Part shown: piece by piece, positions 23,289 through 33,656 of the stretch | Layout of the letters: every line of letters begins with the position of its first letter | Position numbering within the stretch: position 1 is the first letter of the stretch | Origin: Abelmoschus esculentus | Taxonomy: Eukaryota; Streptophyta; Magnoliopsida; Malvales; Malvaceae | NCBI GenBank assembly: GCA_035048815.1 | Contig: JAUCBN010000025.1 | Span: 10,502,501-10,566,500 of the forward strand | Direction: 5' to 3' | DNA length: 64,000 bases | The notes under the pieces: model-generated | Seen by the model: the letters and a program-made list of their open reading frames with translations, nothing else | Database searches by the model: none | What the model was told of the DNA's origin: nothing | Position numbers and translations under genes: made by a program

Positions 23289-24465
23289 ATGTCAAGAAGG
23301 TCTATTGCCGGACCTCTCTATCTTATAGTGCCTGAAATTGAGCGTTTGCTTTGACAAAGAAGGCGTACTCAGCATAGAGCTATGGACCCACCACCAATGC
23401 AAGACCCAATATTTCAAAATGTAGGGGGCAAATCCGAATGTTGCTGCACCTCTACCAAGGGATATTAGAGATCATTTAAACCCTATCTTGGATGATCTTA
23501 ATCTTGGCATCGTGACACTAGAAATTCAAGCTACACACTTCAAATTAAAGCCTATCATGTTCAATATGCTAAATTCTATTAGGCAATTTGGATGTATGGC
23601 GCATGAAGATGCAGGGCAACATATTCGATCTTTCCTAGAAGTTTGTGACTCATTTCATCAACAAGGAGTTCACGAGGATGTGTTAAAGCTCAAGCTATTC
23701 CCTTAATCTCTATGTGGTCGAGCAAGGGCAAGGTTGAGTGGAGTACCATTCGGATCGATGGAGTCTTGGGCTGATCTATACAAAAGCATTTTGCTGCGGT
23801 ATAATCCTCCGAATCTCAACCTTCAGCTTAGAAATGACATTGCTTCTTTTCAACAAGGTGACGACGAGTCTATGTGCGAATGTTGGGATCGATATAAGGG
23901 ATTGCTTCGGAAGTGTACAAATCATGGTTTTCAAGATTGGACTCAAGTTGTGATGTTCTACAACGGAGTCAATGCACCAACCAGAATGATGTTAGATGCC
24001 TCGGCAAATGGAACTTTGTTAGACAAACCACTCGAGGAGGCATTCGACATACTTGACAGAATTACCACCAATGACTATCAATTTCCTTCTACAAGACATG
24101 GAACCGGGAGGAAGGCACAAGGGACATTTGAACTTGAAGCTAAGGACTCACTATCCGCCTAACTCTCAGTCATCACCAACATGTTGAAGAGCATCCAACG
24201 TTCCAATGAAGTGAAGGAAGTAAAGATGGCCAGTTCAACATATCTATTATTCCATGGCAATCATCATGAGAGTGAGTGCCCAAGAAATCATGAGACAACT
24301 AATTATGTGAGCAATTTCAACAGAGGCAACAATAATCCCTACTCCAATACATATAATCCAGGATGGCGACAACATCCGAACTTTTCATGGGGAAATCAAG
24401 GATCCAACAATCCTAACCCACAAGCTCGGAATCAGACTTTTAATGAGCCCCAGAATTTTTAATCG
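23289..24465 (+). pseudogene. Athila-type gag of element D
   Basis: It starts at ATG 23289 (MSRRSIAGPLYL) and after a stop and frameshift continues in one frame from 23488. Conserved Athila gag landmarks are FKLKPIMFNMLNSIRQFG (about 23539), EVCDSFHQQGVHEDVLKL (23638), MCECWDRYKGLLRKC (about 23872), VVMFYNGVNAPTRMMLDA (about 23947) and the Asn/Pro-rich tail to about 24460. Two further stops lie at 23704-23706 and 24160-24162. It is truncated before the protease by the LTR at 24471. Confidence 0.8.
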
Positions 24466-24470
24466 AATAT

Positions 24471-25670
24471 TGTTGCATGTAAAAGGGTTGCACAATTTGT
24501 GCAAGTGAACACGTCGCAAGTAATAAAGTGATAAATATCGAGTATCGTCTCCACAGGGATTGATATACTTAATATGTTCCCTTTTTTCTTCTCGCTCTGC
24601 AAAAGAAATAAAGTAAAAACATAGATAAATTGGTTGTCTTGAATTAAATGAAAACACTTGAATAACAAAAAGAAAATAAAGAATGAAATCAGTTTGAGAG
24701 ATTGACCAAGATCCAGTTATGTCGTATTTTGGATTCAATTGACTTGTTTTTGTCCTATGCAACTACACTACACTGCCTCGGCAGTACTGCAGTCCTACTG
24801 CCTCGACAGTGAAGGGTACGTCCGCCGCGGCAATCCCTTGCTCTTTGGTGGACTTATCAAGGTTCGGCAAAGTGTCCTTGGATGTCCCCACTTATCCCTA
24901 AGTCGAAGTACTGTTGATGACTAGTCCTTGATGATACCTCCCAGTGTGAATCAACTATAACCACCAACCAATCTCACACTTCTTTTAGCCGCTGAAACTC
25001 TAACCTATCCCTAGGCCGAGTTAGTATTTTCCAGCTAGAAAAATATCGTACTTATTCCTTTCGTGAATCTAACTCTCCCGATATTAGATAAATAGATCTC
25101 TCACAAACTTCTCTTCCGAGCTTGAATGCAAGAACAATAAATGGTAAAGAATAAGCAAACCTTAATATTTTATTGCATGAAACAAGAAAACAAAGTTCAA
25201 TATCCTCTCACGAATACTCGACAACTTTCAACTGAACCCTAAGAGAACTTAGAACATAATGAAAACAAAGAAATCTCTAAAGTTTATTGTGAACTCTCCT
25301 CCTCCCTTTCTCTTGGACGGCATATCCTTTATATAGGCTAAAACTAGGGCAACATTAGCCTTGGAGAAGAAGTTTAGTAAATTTGGACGTTTCCTTCCTT
25401 GCAAAGGTAAATCTCTTAGTTTAGTTCTTTCCATCTTTACACTGTCTTCTCGAACTCCAATTGCTGCTCCAAGTGTGTAGAAAAATCTAGCTTTTTATGC
25501 TTTTCAAATCGACCACCACTTTGACTTTTGGTCTTAAGAAATTCCCCGCCGCGGCAGGATGCATTTTCTGCCCCCGCGGAGGTCTGGCTTTGAGTCTGCT
25601 TAGCTTCCATCAGTAGAAGCTCCTATCTGTGGCTGGTTCCATCAGTAGAAATTCCCCGCCGCGGCAGGAT
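24471..25670 (-). repeat. Family-B LTR, truncated and locally rearranged
   Basis: It begins TGTTGCATGTAAAAGGGTTGC and runs about 1.15 kb in minus orientation, matching the LTR at 54172-54975 on the other strand almost base for base. Its last 30 bp (25641-25670) are not LTR-end sequence. They are a repeat of CATCAGTAGAA (from about 25608) joined to a repeat of ATTCCCCGCCGCGG (from 25541), directly against the next LTR. The expected TGATAAGTCC end is missing, so it was cut or patched here. Confidence 0.7.
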
Positions 25671-26973
25671 TGTTGCGTGGAAAAAGGTTGCGCAATTTGT
25701 GCAAGTAAACACGTCGCGAGTAATAAAGTGATAAATATCGAGTATCGTCTTGTCGCGTGTCAAAAGAGCGCGTTTAGTGCAAGCTGACACATCGCAAGTA
25801 GTAAGTGATAAGTATATTATCGAGTTATTGTCTCCTTAGGGACTGGTATACACAATATGCCTTCTTTATCTTCTTGCTCTGTAGAAAAATAAAAACACAA
25901 GTGAATGAGTGTGATTTATTTAAACTAAGATAATTGAATAAAAATAAAAGGGTCGAAATATTAGAGAGAAAGATGGGCCAGGATCCAGTTGTATTGTATT
26001 GTGACTTGATTGACTTGTCTTTATCCAATACAATCGTATATCTCTGCCTCGGCAGCACTGCAGTTTACTGCCTGGGCAGCGATAATGTTATCTGCCGCGG
26101 CAATCCCTTGCTCGTGGGCAGACCTTACCAAAGTTCGGCAAAGTGTCCTTGAATGACTCCTCTTATCCCTAAGTCAGAGTGCTGTTGATGACTAGTCCTT
26201 GATGATACCTCCCGGCGTGAACCAATTATACTCACCAACCAATCTCACACTTCTTTTAGCCGCTGAAACTCTTAACCTATCCCTAGGCTGAGTTAGTATT
26301 TCACGATTGAAACACCGTACTTACCCCTTTCGTGAATCTAACTCTCCCGAGCTTAGATAAATGGATTACTCACAAACTTCCCTCTCGGGCTTGAATGCAA
26401 GAATAAGGAATAACAAAGGATAAGCAAACCTTGATAATTCTTATTGCATTGAATGAAAGATAAAGTACAACCTCCTCTCACAAATACTCCACAACCTTCT
26501 CCTAAACCCTATGAAGGTTTTAGAACATGATGGAGAGGAAAGAAACAAGAGTAGAAGTCGGCTCTCCCTAGGTATTTCGATCTATGATACATTGAGTGGC
26601 TAGGTCTTTATATAGGCTAGACCTAGGGCAAACCTTTCCTAAGTAGAATACAACTTGGAGTACAGAACAAGTCAAGTACATAATAATATTATATTTCCAA
26701 GTTCGAATTCGGCTAAGGGGGCTTTCCCGCGTAGTCTTCCTTTGGGCTTTTCCTTGCGCTAGCCAGCTCCGAATCATGGGCTTCAAGTCCAGACACGTTC
26801 CTTGGATTTTTGTCTTTCCATCGCCTATCACTTTGCTTCCTGTTATCCTGCTGCTGCCTCGGCATCAGGTCCTGCCTCGGCCTTGTCTCTGCCGCGGCAA
26901 TGTTTTTCCTGCACAGATATGAAAACGCAGTAAAACGTGCCTTTTTCTATAAATATTATCTATTTAAGTATAA

Positions 26974-27513
26974 TGTCACGTCCGTAGAGTTTCACTACTC
27001 GGGGCGTGCGGCCTTAGACGCGTTTTTCTCAGTAAACCGCCTAAGTAAGCCTAAACCGTTCAAAGCCTGAATGCTAAGAACCTTGCGGAAACCAAAGAAC
27101 AATTGAAAGGAAGGGAAATGACAAAGGCTAGAGAGTGTTTGAGTGAATACTCTTGTATTTCTCAATGAAGAAGTGAGTGACAAATGAGGTGGGCAAGGCC
27201 TCTATTTATACTTGAAGCCCTGTACATCCAACGGTTGTAAATGATTTACATCAAGGGTCCAGATTCAATCCTATCCTATCCAAAAGTACAATTCCTAGAA
27301 TATTCCTATTTGAGTAAGGAAAGTATTTCCCATGTTCACATGGTGTGTTCACATGGGTGGATGGATAAGTCTTCTTTACCAAGTGTTGGGCCATTCCAGA
27401 TTTGGGCTCCAATGGGTGGTTGGGTTGGTGCTGAGATGCCCAGAATGCTTTGGAGTGCTTTTGTGGCAACCTGATTGGTGCTTGTCTCGAGCCCTTTGGT
27501 GCGGTCCGTGACA
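26974..27513 (-). repeat. 3' LTR of the chromovirus, 540 bp
   Basis: It runs TGTCACG...CGTGACA. The minus-strand TATA is TATAAATA (complement about 27204-27211). The last 59 residues or so of the polyprotein frame read into this LTR. Confidence 0.92.
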
Positions 27514-30500
27514 TTCTCCCCCACTGGATCTAGTGACGCCCTCGTCACTCGACTAGAATGGTATTGCTCTACTTGGTTCTTGAATTGCCACAGTGCCTCG
27601 GCATGTTCCCAACTACCTTCAGTGTCGGGAAGTCCTTTCCAAAGAACAAAGTACTCGTGCCTCGGTCTATGGCCTGGTCTACGAATGACCCTCTCTACTT
27701 GGATTTCTCGTACCTCATTGTCGTAGGAGACCTTCACTCCGACTGGCGCTCGATGTGACTTGCCTCGATCCGGATCTAGCTCATCTTGATAGTAAGGTTT
27801 TAGTAAACTTACGTGGAACACGGGATGAGCTCGAATGGTCGGAGGCAACTCGATCCTGTAGGCCATGGTGCCTACTCGCTTCACGACTTTGAAAGGACCT
27901 TCGTATCTTCGCACAAGCCCTTTGTGTACGGTTGGATTGCGCAAGATCCCAGTCAATTTGGCAAGGACTAAATCACCAACCTGGAAATTCACGTCCCTCC
28001 GCTTTGTATCCGCCCACTTCTTGGTCCGTTTCCCCGCCTTGTGTAAACAAGCTCGGGCTAAGTCGTGATGTTCTTGCCACTCCTTGGCAAACTTGTGTGC
28101 TGCTGGATTAGGCCCCTGATACTTGGAAACAATCGTGCTGGGTGTAACCGGTTGTTGTCCATTCACGATCTCAAAAGGAGTTTGGTTTGTCGCCTCACTC
28201 CGTTGCAAGTTGTATGAAAACTGGGCCACATCTAACAGCTTCGGCCAGTCGTGTTGGGTGGCACTTACATAGTGCCTCAAATAGATCTCCAGTAAAGCAT
28301 TCACTCGCTCGGTTTGCCCGTCGGTCTGTGGGTGGACGCTTGTAGAAAAGTTCAAACTTGATCCCAAAAGCTTGAACAACTCCGTCCAAAACCTCCCTGT
28401 GAACCGTGTGTCCCGGTCACTAATGATCGTCTTTGGCACTCCAAAGTACTTCACCACGTGTTTTAGGAAAAGACGAGCCGCTTCATCGGCTGGACACACC
28501 TTGGATGCTGGAATAAAGACAACAAACTTTGAAAATCTGTCAACAACTACCATGATGTTTGACAGTCCATTAACATTGGGCAAACCGGCAATAAAATCCA
28601 TGGAAACACTCTCCCATGGTCTCTCGGGAATGGGCAAAGGTTGCAACAATCCCGCAGGTTTCTTCATCTCGATTTTGTCTTGTTGGCATACAAGACAAGT
28701 CCGCACATAGGCTTCAACATCTTCGCCCATGCGTGGCCAGTAGTAGTGCTCGCTGATAAGTGCCATCGTTCGGTTCATTCCTGGATGGCCAGCCCACTTG
28801 GAGTCATGACACTCCTTCATGATCTCCTTGCGTAAGTCCCCAAAATGTGGCACATAGAGACGGTGTCCTCGGGCATAAAGCAAATCTTCCTCGAGCCAAA
28901 ATCTTCTAGTTTTTCCCTCGTTAACATAACTGATCAGCATTTTGGCTGTTGGATCATGGGACAGCCCCTCCTTGATGCGCTCAAGCAATTGTCCCTTCGG
29001 TAGGCTTACGGTCTCAATGTTGTACCTCCAGATTAATGCATCAGCAACTGTGTTTATTTTCCCGGGCTTGTACTCCAATGAGAAGTCAAATTCTGCAAGA
29101 AATTCTAGCCATCGGGCCTGTTTTGGAGATAACTTGCTTTGAGTTTGAAAGTAACTATTTGCCACATTATCTGTATAAACCACAAACTTTGACCTAAGTA
29201 TGTGGTGTCGCCATGTACGCAAACAATGCACTACTGCTGTCATTTCTTTCTCATGGACCGTGTACCTCTGCTCGGTCTCATTGAGTTTCCGGCTTTCATA
29301 TGCAACCGGATGTCCTTCTTGCATGAGGACTCCACCAATGGCTACATCGGACGCATCGGTGTAGATCTCGAAAGGCTTGGTGTGGTCTGGCAACACCAAT
29401 ACTGGCTCACTTGCCATAGCCTTCTTAAGTCCTTCAAAGGCTTCTTGACACTTAGTACTCCAATCCCACGCCTTGTCCTTCTTCAGTAACTCGGTCAAGG
29501 GTGCGGCGATTTTGGAATAGCCTTTGACAAATTTACGGTAGAAGTTGGCTAGCCCCAGGAAGGATCTCAACTCCGTCACCTTGGTTGGCGGCTCCCAATC
29601 TTCAATAGCCCGTATCTTAGCCCCATCCATCTTGATCTTGCCACCTCCGACTATGTGGCCTAGGAAAGGGACCTCCATTTGGGCAAACGAGCACTTTTCC
29701 TCCTTGACATAGAGCTCGTTCTCTCGCAAGACCTTGAACACTTGTCTTAAGTGCTCCACATGCTCCCCAAGGCTCTTGCTATAGATGACAATGTCATCCA
29801 GGTAAACTACAACGAACCGATCCAGGAAGGGTTGTAGTACCTTGTTCATCAAAGTGCAGAAGGTGGCGGGAGCGTTCGTGAGGCCGAATGGCATCACTAA
29901 GAATTCATATGAGCCATAGCGTGTTACACAAGCTGTCTTTGGCTCATCTCCTTCTGCAATCCTTACTTGCCAATATCCGGACCGCAAGTCTAACTTGGTG
30001 AACCACTTTGCACCACCAAGTTGGTCGAACAAGTCTGCTATCAGTGGGATCGGGTACTTGTTCTTCACAGTGAGCTTGTTTAAAGCCCTGTAGTCGATGC
30101 ACATTCGAAGACTCCCATCATGTTTCTTCTGAAATAACATCGGCGCTCCATATGGTGCCTTAGACGGTCGGATATAGCCTGCGTCGAGGAGTTCCTTCAA
30201 TTGTCTGCGCAACTCCTCTAACTCGGGCGGAGCCATTCGATAAGGGGCTCGGGCAGGTGGCTCCGCATTTGGCACAAGATCAATCTTGTGGTCGACCTCC
30301 CTCTTTGGTGGGAGAGTTTTAGGCAGCTCGGTAGGCATCACATCCCGGAATTCTGCCAACACTTGTTTCACCTCAGCTGGAACTCCTTCGGCCGTGATTA
30401 GTTCATCATGGACTAATGTCGCTAGATAAGCTGGTCGCACCTTGTGTACTCCTTTGCTGAATTGGATTGCTGACAACATCTTGGCCCCAATTCCAGCTTC

Positions 30501-32060
30501 TCGATTCACCGGAACAAGGCATGGATGGCTTGGGTCAAGAATTAGCAAAGAATTTGCAAATGGTACCGGGAACGCTTTGATTCGGTCAAGGAAACTGAGC
30601 CCAATCACAAAATCAAAGTCATCGAGGGGGATTACTTTGATCGTCTCCTTATCGATCCAACCACCAATCTCAAGCTTCACTCCTTTTGCTACCCCTGCAA
30701 TCGGAGTCTGTTCGGAATTCACAGTCTTGATGAATCCACTTGCCTTCTCCACATGAAGGCCAAGTTTCTTGGCAATTTGTTCGGACACGAACAACTCTGA
30801 GGCACCAGTATCTATGAGTGCACTCAACTTTTGGCCATCAATGGAAACATCTACATACATAAGTCCCTTCTCCTTGGAATCTTTCTTGAATTCCATGGAA
30901 CTGATGATGGAGTTGAGCTTGACAACCTCTTCTCCTTCTCCAGTCTTCTCTTGGATGGCAGCAACCTTCTCATTTCGTGGTTGTGGGCAATTTCTGGCTA
31001 AGTGCTTACCACCACAGTTGTAGCACTTAAACTCACCCCTTTCATTTTGGTTCCGAAATTGTTTATCTCCGGCTTTGTTCTGTGGATTTCCGAAACCATT
31101 CTTGGTGGACTTATCTTTGTCTCCCCCACTGTTTCCCTTATGCTTTGGCTTGGAAGAATCCTTCTTTTCGAATTCTGCAATGGATTCTACAGCGGCCATC
31201 GCTTCCGAAAGATCCTGCACACCCATCCTCTTCAGCTCCATTCTTTCCCATCGTTGAAGGCCAGATTTGAAGAGATATAGTCCCTCTGATTTACTCAAGT
31301 CTTTGATCAGCAACTTGAGCTCCGAAAATCTCTTGACATACTCCCGAATTGAGCCTTCATGCTTCAATTGGTAAAGTATGTCTCGAGCCTCCTCATCAGC
31401 ATTCTTGGGATAGAAATGCTTCTTGAGTTCCGACTGGAAGTCTTTCCATGTCTTGACTGGAATGTCTCCATCACTTGACTCAGCACATTTGGTTCGCCAC
31501 CATAACAGGGCGGCATCAACCAAATAAATTGAAGCTGTATTAACTTTAGTAGCTTCATCCTCGATGCTCATCAGACGGAAGTACTGCTCCAACCCCCAAA
31601 TGAAGTTGTCCACTTCTTGAGCAGTTCTCGCCCCCTTATACTCCTTGGGTTTCGGCGCATCGATCCTGGGCTTCGGCGTAGTTGCTTCAGCCATCATGCC
31701 ACCCAGCATGGCATTCTTATAGAGGAGCAGCTCGGTACTGAGCTTCTTGATCTCCCCCATCAATTCCTTCTTCAATGCATCCATTGCATCCTGAAGGATC
31801 TTCTCTTTCTCAGTCAGTTTTCCATTGACAACGGACTGAACTTGTTCCGAGATTTCGTCCTTTTGGGACTCCATCTTCTCAAGGCGCACTTCAGCCTCGT
31901 CTTGGGTCTCCTGGAACTTGCCCAACGCATCCTCCAGTCTCGCGACCCTCTTGTCCAAGGTAGCAATGATATCCCTGGAACTTTCCCGCTTCTTCCCCGC
32001 AGCTCCTGCACGAGTCTCTCGGTCAGTTGCTGGGACCTCGCTAACACTTTGTGGAGCCAT
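27336..32060 (-). CDS. Chromovirus gag-pol polyprotein (gag, PR, RT, RNase H, IN, chromodomain)
   Basis: A single uninterrupted frame of 1,574 codons from ATG 32060 (MAPQSVSEV). The open frame begins ten codons earlier, but those codons overlap the PBS. Residue numbers here count from that earlier point. A coiled coil at about 40-120 and the gag domain at about 140-310 come first. The zinc knuckle CYNCGGKHLARNC is at 356-368, and the protease LIDTGAS at about 425-431. RT spans about 630-870 with CIDYRALN and YLDD (763-766). RNase H spans about 905-1020 with TDASD, HEKEM, YTDN and VADAL. Integrase has an HHCC zinc site (1095-1135), SMDF, ISDRD and a DGQTE glutamate. The chromodomain is at about 1461-1510 (VERVIRRPG, YFVLWKGL, GSWE). 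VADALIW replaces the usual VADALSR, but the catalytic Asp is kept. Gag and pol share one frame with no frameshift site. Confidence 0.95.
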   Translation of the reverse strand: MAPQSVSEVPATDRETRAGAAGKKRESSRDIIATLDKRVARLEDALGKFQETQDEAEVRLEKMESQKDEISEQVQSVVNGKLTEKEKILQDAMDALKKELMGEIKKLSTELLLYKNAMLGGMMAEATTPKPRIDAPKPKEYKGARTAQEVDNFIWGLEQYFRLMSIEDEATKVNTASIYLVDAALLWWRTKCAESSDGDIPVKTWKDFQSELKKHFYPKNADEEARDILYQLKHEGSIREYVKRFSELKLLIKDLSKSEGLYLFKSGLQRWERMELKRMGVQDLSEAMAAVESIAEFEKKDSSKPKHKGNSGGDKDKSTKNGFGNPQNKAGDKQFRNQNERGEFKCYNCGGKHLARNCPQPRNEKVAAIQEKTGEGEEVVKLNSIISSMEFKKDSKEKGLMYVDVSIDGQKLSALIDTGASELFVSEQIAKKLGLHVEKASGFIKTVNSEQTPIAGVAKGVKLEIGGWIDKETIKVIPLDDFDFVIGLSFLDRIKAFPVPFANSLLILDPSHPCLVPVNREAGIGAKMLSAIQFSKGVHKVRPAYLATLVHDELITAEGVPAEVKQVLAEFRDVMPTELPKTLPPKREVDHKIDLVPNAEPPARAPYRMAPPELEELRRQLKELLDAGYIRPSKAPYGAPMLFQKKHDGSLRMCIDYRALNKLTVKNKYPIPLIADLFDQLGGAKWFTKLDLRSGYWQVRIAEGDEPKTACVTRYGSYEFLVMPFGLTNAPATFCTLMNKVLQPFLDRFVVVYLDDIVIYSKSLGEHVEHLRQVFKVLRENELYVKEEKCSFAQMEVPFLGHIVGGGKIKMDGAKIRAIEDWEPPTKVTELRSFLGLANFYRKFVKGYSKIAAPLTELLKKDKAWDWSTKCQEAFEGLKKAMASEPVLVLPDHTKPFEIYTDASDVAIGGVLMQEGHPVAYESRKLNETEQRYTVHEKEMTAVVHCLRTWRHHILRSKFVVYTDNVANSYFQTQSKLSPKQARWLEFLAEFDFSLEYKPGKINTVADALIWRYNIETVSLPKGQLLERIKEGLSHDPTAKMLISYVNEGKTRRFWLEEDLLYARGHRLYVPHFGDLRKEIMKECHDSKWAGHPGMNRTMALISEHYYWPRMGEDVEAYVRTCLVCQQDKIEMKKPAGLLQPLPIPERPWESVSMDFIAGLPNVNGLSNIMVVVDRFSKFVVFIPASKVCPADEAARLFLKHVVKYFGVPKTIISDRDTRFTGRFWTELFKLLGSSLNFSTSVHPQTDGQTERVNALLEIYLRHYVSATQHDWPKLLDVAQFSYNLQRSEATNQTPFEIVNGQQPVTPSTIVSKYQGPNPAAHKFAKEWQEHHDLARACLHKAGKRTKKWADTKRRDVNFQVGDLVLAKLTGILRNPTVHKGLVRRYEGPFKVVKRVGTMAYRIELPPTIRAHPVFHVSLLKPYYQDELDPDRGKSHRAPVGVKVSYDNEVREIQVERVIRRPGHRPRHEYFVLWKGLPDTEGSWEHAEALWQFKNQVEQYHSSRVTRASLDPVGENVTDRTKGLETSTNQVATKALQSILGISAPTQPPIGAQIWNGPTLGKEDLSIHPCEHTM
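27514..27524 (-). other. Polypurine tract of the chromovirus
   Basis: The minus strand reads GTGGGGGAGAA directly before the 3' LTR. It overlaps the end of the chromodomain frame. Confidence 0.8.
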
Positions 32061-32077
32061 TTCGATCAAACAAACTC

Positions 32078-32089
32078 GCTCTGATACCA
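32078..32089 (-). other. Primer-binding site of the chromovirus (tRNA-iMet)
   Basis: The minus strand reads TGGTATCAGAGC, two bases after the 5' LTR end. It is the exact complement of the 3' end of initiator tRNA-Met used by most plant chromoviruses. Confidence 0.92.
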
Positions 32090-32091
32090 CT

Positions 32092-32631
32092 TGTCACGTC
32101 CGTAGAGTTTCACTACTCGGGGCGTGCGGCCTTAGACGCGTTTTTCTCAGTAAACCGCCTAAGTAAGCCTAAACCGTTCAAAGCCTGAATGCTAAGAACC
32201 TTGCGGAAACCAAAGAACAATTGAAAGGAAGGGAAATGGAAAAGGCTAGAGAGTGTTTGAGTGAATACTCTTGTATTTCTCAATGAAGAAGTGAGTGACA
32301 AATGAGGTGGGCAAGGCCTCTATTTATACTTGAAGCCCTGTACATCCAACGGTTGTAAATGATTTACATCAAGGGTCCAGATTCAATCCTATCCTATCCA
32401 AAAGTACAATTCCTAGAATATTCCTATTTGAGTAAGGAAAGTATTTCCCATGTTCACATGGTGTGTTCACATGGGTGGATGGATAAGTCTTCTTTACCAA
32501 GTGTTGGGCCATTCCAGATTTGGGCTCCAATGGGTGGTTGGGTTGGTGCTGAGATGCCCAGAATGCTTTGGAGTGCTTTTGTGGCAACCTGATTGGTGCT
32601 TGTCTCGGGCCCTTTGGTGCGGTCCGTGACA
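32092..32631 (-). repeat. 5' LTR (promoter) of the chromovirus, 540 bp
   Basis: A minus-strand TATA-like AGTATAAATAG lies at about 32320-32329. Transcription would run left into gag. The sequence equals the 3' LTR except for three bases. Confidence 0.92.
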
Positions 32632-32743
32632 ATAACTTCTAAATATATCACATTAAGCACATGCATTGGTTTAAGTGGGTGAATATTTGGTGATAAATGC
32701 CGATAAAAGGAGTATAAAGTTATAGTGTGTTGAGCACTTATCA

Positions 32744-33656
32744 CACCCCCAAACTCGAACTATTTCTTGTCCTCAAGCAATGCAAACCATCAATTTGCCG
32801 AACTCTATTCTCTCTTGGTCTTACATGTCTATCTATTCTCCCCACCATAGCTAGGCCTATCTTTAAACTTTAACCATTCGGCTACCTAAGAATTGACCTA
32901 GAAACAAACTATAGGATTTGTGAGTGTGTGCATTTTTGTGGACAAGTTGATTAAAGGCTTTCTTAGATAAACTCTAAGTTCAAGACAAATAGACATTGGT
33001 TTAAGTGTTCTCTTCTTTTTCAAACCCCAAATCTTGAGCCGGTTTTGGGCACCTCAAAGACTTGTGTTTTTACTAAAAGCCTTTTTTTTTAATATTCCTT
33101 AATACATACTAGAGCCAATTTCGGGCACCTCTAGCATGAAGAAGAGATTTTCTAGAGCCGGTGGTAGGCACCTCTAGTTACTTTTCCAAAAATCTAAGTC
33201 TTTATCACCTAAGTTCATTAAAAGAATTCCTATAATCCACAAGTCCCAAAAGTGTTTAAAATTCTTCCTATAGTAAGCTTCTAAGTTTTCATCCTTAAGC
33301 ATCCTTAGGTTAAGCCCTCTTAACAGAACCTAAACATGGTAAGGAGAAAGATTTCTATAGCCTTAAAGAATAAACTAAGGCAATACTAATGATGAGCAGT
33401 GCAAGAGTGTAGGCAGTTAATTCAAGTAAGGCGGGGAGCATAAAAATTAAAAAAAATCACTGGAATACTCCCTTTTTGGCAAGGTCGCGGCAGTAGATTG
33501 CTGCCTTGGCAGTGAATCTACACCCCCAAACTCAAACCAAGCATTGTCCTCAATGCTTTATATTTCGAAAGAATAAACGGCAAACAGAATATGAATTATA
33601 TGCAGCAAGGAAAGATAGTAAAAGCAATTGAATATAGAAATAAAGGACAAAGAATT
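32744..33656 (-). other. 3' untranslated region of A1 with three conserved hairpins
   Basis: This 0.9-kb non-coding block lies between the ORF2 stop and the 3' LTR. On the minus strand its LTR-proximal end is a PPT-like GAGTTTGGGGGTG. Hairpins at 33033-33058, 33109-33134 and 33152-33177 have stems CTTGAG/CTCAAG-type and CTAGAG/CTCTAG-type. They are the same three hairpins found in B1, B2, C1 and A2. Confidence 0.75.

Larger units (their letters stand above)
21358..24470 (+). mobile_element. Athila-like Ty3/gypsy element D (5' LTR, PBS, partial gag)
   Basis: A 5' LTR (21358-23144), a tRNA-Asp-type PBS and an Athila-type gag are in order. The element is interrupted at 24470 inside or just after gag by the family-B LTR complex and its continuation is not in the window. 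The gag is clearly related to, but diverged from, that of families A and B. Confidence 0.8.
26974..32631 (-). mobile_element. Full-length young Ty3/gypsy chromovirus
   Basis: 5,658 bp with identical-length LTRs of 540 bp, a tRNA-iMet PBS, one open gag-pol frame and a PPT. The flanks read GTATAA before the left LTR and ATAACTTC after the right LTR. Intact copies of the host LTR read GTATAACTTC, so the duplication is the 4-bp ATAA (26970-26973 and 32632-32635). I count three base differences between its LTRs (two adjacent near 27117 and one near 27490). This is the youngest insertion in the window and the only one that looks potentially competent. The short LTRs and chromodomain suggest the Galadriel or a related chromovirus lineage; the lineage is not certain. 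Confidence 0.93.
25751..32743 (-). repeat. 3' LTR of A1, split by the chromovirus
   Basis: LTR sequence runs 25751-26973 and resumes 32632-32743, giving about 1.33 kb, equal to the 5' LTR (37565-38896). It starts TGTCGCGTGTC and ends GAGCACTTATCA. Differences from the 5' LTR are scattered single bases, a few per hundred. A TATA box lies on the minus strand at about 26607-26614. Confidence 0.88.

Noticed and set aside
22740..23354. Two ORFs of 84 and 118 codons
   Set aside because: They sit in the LTR and leader of element D; only the last codons, from ATG 23289, correspond to gag.
25249..25434. 61-codon ORF with an identical twin at 54576-54761
   Set aside because: Identity reflects recent duplication of the LTR, not protein conservation; it lies in the LTR around the TATA box and differs in other LTR copies.
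27475..31280. Many plus-strand ORFs of 60-155 codons opposite the chromovirus polyprotein
   Set aside because: They are antisense shadows of the real gag-pol frame; none has a recognisable domain.
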